Positions 61,732 to 64,000 of a stretch of 64,000 nt of DNA are shown piece after piece. The position numbers and the translations under genes are program-made. Positions within the stretch are counted from its first letter, which is position 1. Each line of letters begins with the position of its first letter. The notes beneath the pieces are model-generated. The model saw only the letters and a program-made list of their open reading frames with translations. It was not told the origin of the DNA and made no database searches. This stretch comes from Paraktedonobacter carboxidivorans (GTDB lineage Bacteria; Chloroflexota; Ktedonobacteria; Ktedonobacterales; Ktedonobacteraceae), in assembly GCA_041156125.1 (NCBI GenBank), contig JBEVTI010000010.1, positions 1 to 64,000 of the forward strand, in the 5' to 3' direction.

Positions 61732-63678
61732 ATGAACAATAACCTCCGTTTCGACGATACCGACAGTATTCTGGTCGAAGATCGCCTTTTCGAGCCAAAG
61801 CAGGAGGAAAAGGCGAATTCTAATATTGTAGCCTACATGCGTTCCAAAGGCTTCGATAATTACGAGGATTTCTACCAGTGGTCACTCCAGAACCGCTTTG
61901 AATTTTGGGACGATCTTGCCAAAGAATTGCACTGGTTCGCTCCCTGGCATACAACGTTTGAGTGGACACAGAAGCCGTTTTTCAAGTGGTTTTCTGGCGG
62001 AAAAACCAATATTGTGTACAACGCTCTGGATCGCCATAAAGATACTCCTACCTGGAATAAGGTGGCTTTCCACTGGGAAAGCGATAACGCCTTAGAAACT
62101 CGCACTTTAACATATAAAGACCTCTATGTATTGGTCAATCGGATGGCGAAGGCTTTGCAGAATCTGGGCGTGGGCAAAGGCGATCGCGTGGCTATTTATA
62201 TGCCGATGATCCCCGAGCTGGCAGCGGCTCTGCTGGCAGTTACGCGCCTGGGGGCAATTCACACTGTGGTCTTTGGTGGTTTCGCCGCGCCCGCGCTGGG
62301 CGGTCGTATCAACGATGCGCAGGCTAAAGTAGTGATTACTGCTGACGGAAACTATCGCGGCGGCAAGCTGATCGAGTTAAAGAAGATTACTGACGAAGCA
62401 CTGAAGGATACGCCGAGTATCGAGCATACGCTGGTGGTACAGCGACTGGGCCTGGATATACCCATGCAGGCAGGGCGCGATGTTTATCTGCACGATCTGC
62501 TGGCCGAAATTCCCGAAGATACAGAGATTCCCTGCGAGGAGATGGATAGCGAGGATATGCTCTATATTCTCTACACCAGCGGTAGCACGGGCAAGCCCAA
62601 GGGCGTAGTGCATGTCCATGGTGGCTATAGTGTGGGCGTTTACGCGACAATGAAGTTTGTCTTCGATATCAAGCCTGACGATATCTACTGGTGCGCGGCT
62701 GACGTTGGTTGGGTGACCGGACACAGCTACATCGTCTATGGTCCACTGATGACTGGCGCGACCAGTTTGCTCTTTGAAGGTACGCCGATCTATCCGCAAC
62801 CTGATCGCATTTGGAATATCGTCGAAAAGTACAAAGTGTCGATCCTCTATACTTCGCCGACAGCCATTCGTAGCCTGATGCGTTTCGGCGAGGAGTGGCC
62901 AGCGAAGCACGATCTGAGCAGCCTGCGCTTGCTTGGCTCCGTAGGCGAGCCGATCAATCCCGAAGCCTGGATCTGGTATCGTAAAAATGCTGGCAACGGC
63001 TCCCTGCATATCGTCGATACCTGGTGGCAGACTGAGACTGGCGCGATCCTGATCACACCCACCCTGGCCATTCCCGCCAAACCCGGCAGTCCCACGCGAC
63101 CCTTCCCAACCATCGATGCCGATGTGGTCGATAAAGATGGCCAGTCGGTTGGCTCGAACAAGGGCGGCTTCCTGGTGATACGCCATCCCTGGCCCTCGCT
63201 GATGCGTACAATCTACGGCGATGCTGCGCGCTACGAAACTTACTGGAATACCCTGCCCAATCTCTATTTCGCGGGCGATGCAGCCACAAAAGACCAGCTA
63301 AACTACTTCCGCATCCAGGGCCGCGTCGATGATGTAATCAAGGTCAGCGGACATCGCCTTGGTTCATCTGAGATTGAGTCCAGCCTGGTCAGTCACCCTG
63401 CCATCGCTGAGGCAGCCGCGATCGGCAAACCTGACGAGGTTAAGGGCGAACATGTAAAGGTCTTTGTAATCGTCAAGAATGGCTTCGAGGCCAATGATGA
63501 ACTGGCCGCGGAGCTCAAAAAGCATGTGCGCGCGATGGTCGGTCCACTGGCTGTACCAGATGAGCTGGAATTTGTGCCCTCGCTACCCAAAACACGCTCC
63601 GGCAAGATCATGCGCCGCGTGATCCGCGCTCGCGAACTCGGCGAGCCAGTCGGCGATACCAGCACGCTTGACGGATAA
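61732..63678 (+). CDS. acs: Acetyl-CoA synthetase (AMP-forming)
   Basis: This 648-residue enzyme activates acetate to acetyl-CoA. The AMP motif YTSGSTGKPKGVVH, the CAADVGWVTGHSYIVYGPL core, WWQTETG, FAGDAA and the hinge GRVDDVIKVSGHR are typical. The catalytic, acetylation-prone Lys lies in SGKIMRR near the C-terminus. It has the N-terminal ACAS region of true acetyl-CoA synthetases. AGAGGACATCGAGG precedes the ATG. A GNAT acetyltransferase is encoded immediately downstream on the other strand; in other bacteria such enzymes regulate acetyl-CoA synthetase, but the link here is speculative. Confidence 0.95.
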   Translation: MNNNLRFDDTDSILVEDRLFEPKQEEKANSNIVAYMRSKGFDNYEDFYQWSLQNRFEFWDDLAKELHWFAPWHTTFEWTQKPFFKWFSGGKTNIVYNALDRHKDTPTWNKVAFHWESDNALETRTLTYKDLYVLVNRMAKALQNLGVGKGDRVAIYMPMIPELAAALLAVTRLGAIHTVVFGGFAAPALGGRINDAQAKVVITADGNYRGGKLIELKKITDEALKDTPSIEHTLVVQRLGLDIPMQAGRDVYLHDLLAEIPEDTEIPCEEMDSEDMLYILYTSGSTGKPKGVVHVHGGYSVGVYATMKFVFDIKPDDIYWCAADVGWVTGHSYIVYGPLMTGATSLLFEGTPIYPQPDRIWNIVEKYKVSILYTSPTAIRSLMRFGEEWPAKHDLSSLRLLGSVGEPINPEAWIWYRKNAGNGSLHIVDTWWQTETGAILITPTLAIPAKPGSPTRPFPTIDADVVDKDGQSVGSNKGGFLVIRHPWPSLMRTIYGDAARYETYWNTLPNLYFAGDAATKDQLNYFRIQGRVDDVIKVSGHRLGSSEIESSLVSHPAIAEAAAIGKPDEVKGEHVKVFVIVKNGFEANDELAAELKKHVRAMVGPLAVPDELEFVPSLPKTRSGKIMRRVIRARELGEPVGDTSTLDG

Positions 63679-63699
63679 AAGCATACGCGGCTCAGCGAT

Positions 63700-63742
63700 A
63701 TGAGTTAGCCTGGTCTTTGTAAAATCAGGCTAAAACGCTCTT
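63700..63742 (+). repeat. Dispersed repeat copy 2
   Basis: ATGAGTTAGCC..., then GTAAAATCAGGCTAAAACGCT (63719-63739). TTAGCCTG and CAGGCTAA can pair, giving a small hairpin. The copy at 58507 is downstream of pckG. Confidence 0.55.
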
Positions 63743-63774
63743 ACCTGTTCTCTTAATGGGCAGTTGTCTTGCCT

Positions 63775-63834
63775 TGAATAAAAGAGAGTTGGCCTGGATC
63801 GGCGCGCCAATCCAGGCCAACTCTCTTTTATTCA
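63775..63834. terminator. 25-bp inverted repeat between acs and GNAT gene
   Basis: A perfect 25-bp stem (63775-63799 with 63810-63834) around a 10-nt loop (CGGCGCGCCA). A-rich and T-rich arm ends make it usable by both convergent transcripts. Confidence 0.8.
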
Positions 63835-63879
63835 GGACGATGCGATGTGCGGGAAAAAACGGTACACTACGCGGCCATC

Positions 63880-64000
63880 TCACTCATTCAGCGCGAGTCC
63901 GTAGTATTCGTAGGTGCGATCGATGACGAAACCGAGCGAATGATAGAGATTTAAAGCGGTAAAGTTGTTAGCATCGACCTCCAGCATGATGGGTTTTGCG
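63880..64000 (-). CDS. GNAT-family acetyltransferase, C-terminal end (cut by window edge)
   Basis: On the minus strand the last 39 codons read MLEVDANNFTALNLYHSLGF followed by VIDRTYEYYGLALNE and a TGA at 63880-63882. The N-x-x-A-L-x-L-Y-x-x-L-G-F motif is the classic end of GNAT acetyltransferases, which use acetyl-CoA to acetylate an amine. The start lies outside the window. It is convergent with acs, 25-bp hairpin between them. Confidence 0.85.
   Translation of the reverse strand, partial: AKPIMLEVDANNFTALNLYHSLGFVIDRTYEYYGLALNE

Noticed and set aside
1..64000. tRNA or rRNA genes
   Set aside because: No cloverleaf with a matching T-loop and acceptor stem and no rRNA-like segment was found in the intergenic regions.

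Overview
The window looks like chromosome from a Gram-positive-type (monoderm) Chloroflexota bacterium, most likely a Ktedonobacteria relative. This rests on a combination of signs: an argG T-box leader, a sortase with an LPQTG-anchored substrate, two Hanks-type kinases with a C-terminal membrane anchor, hisZ-type histidine biosynthesis, DesK/NarL two-component genes, and several protein remnants of kinds common in large ktedonobacterial genomes. No rRNA, tRNA, CRISPR array or intact transposon was seen. Most of the window is housekeeping metabolism, with accessory or decaying stretches at about 1-7 kb and 49-56 kb.

Layout. 1-6.9 kb: a gene cassette of two paralogous TRAFAC-type GTPases (the first cut by the window edge), a 1083-residue GAP1-like GTPase-associated protein, a two-TM protein with a long coiled coil, and a single-TM protein with an ExbD/MotB-like helix. 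It ends in a 28-bp perfect hairpin. This resembles the GTPase/GAP1 type of bacterial conflict system with an added energised membrane module, and is the best candidate for a little-described system. 7-11.6 kb: gltB. 12.5 kb: a glycine-rich RRM protein. 13.3-18 kb: promoter, T-box, divergent argG, argH and canonical argG. 18-21 kb: a Ser/Thr kinase and an APC permease. 21.7-31.3 kb: the his operon hisZ-hisG-(HAD/kinase fusion)-hisH-hisA-hisF-hisIE-hisD, with overlapping junctions through hisIE.

31-40 kb: two methyltransferases, a TetR regulator, a DesK/NarL two-component pair, an ABC ATPase fused to a LytTR DNA-binding domain, an ABC-2 exporter and a metallo-beta-lactamase-fold protein. 40-47 kb: a probable pseudokinase, an LPQTG surface protein with its sortase, an acyl-CoA dehydrogenase, a phospholipase-D/cardiolipin-synthase-like enzyme and a small Cys/His-rich protein. 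47.7-52.8 kb: a DHA2 drug exporter with paired operators, an acyl-CoA ligase, a VirD4/TraG-like remnant and an alpha/beta hydrolase. 52.9-56.3 kb: an ECF sigma factor fused in frame to Clp-N and OmdA domains but split by one TGA codon, a small membrane protein, an acyl-CoA ligase remnant with an internal deletion, and an orphan degenerate ABC ATPase.

56.6-64 kb: central carbon and nitrogen genes, namely GTP-type PEP carboxykinase, a glutamine synthetase family protein, acyl-ACP thioesterase, acetyl-CoA synthetase and the end of a GNAT acetyltransferase. Together with gltB, argGHG and the his operon, the window is rich in nitrogen assimilation and amino-acid synthesis. Gene ends are often marked by unusually long perfect inverted repeats, including a 76-bp loop-less palindrome at 18 kb.
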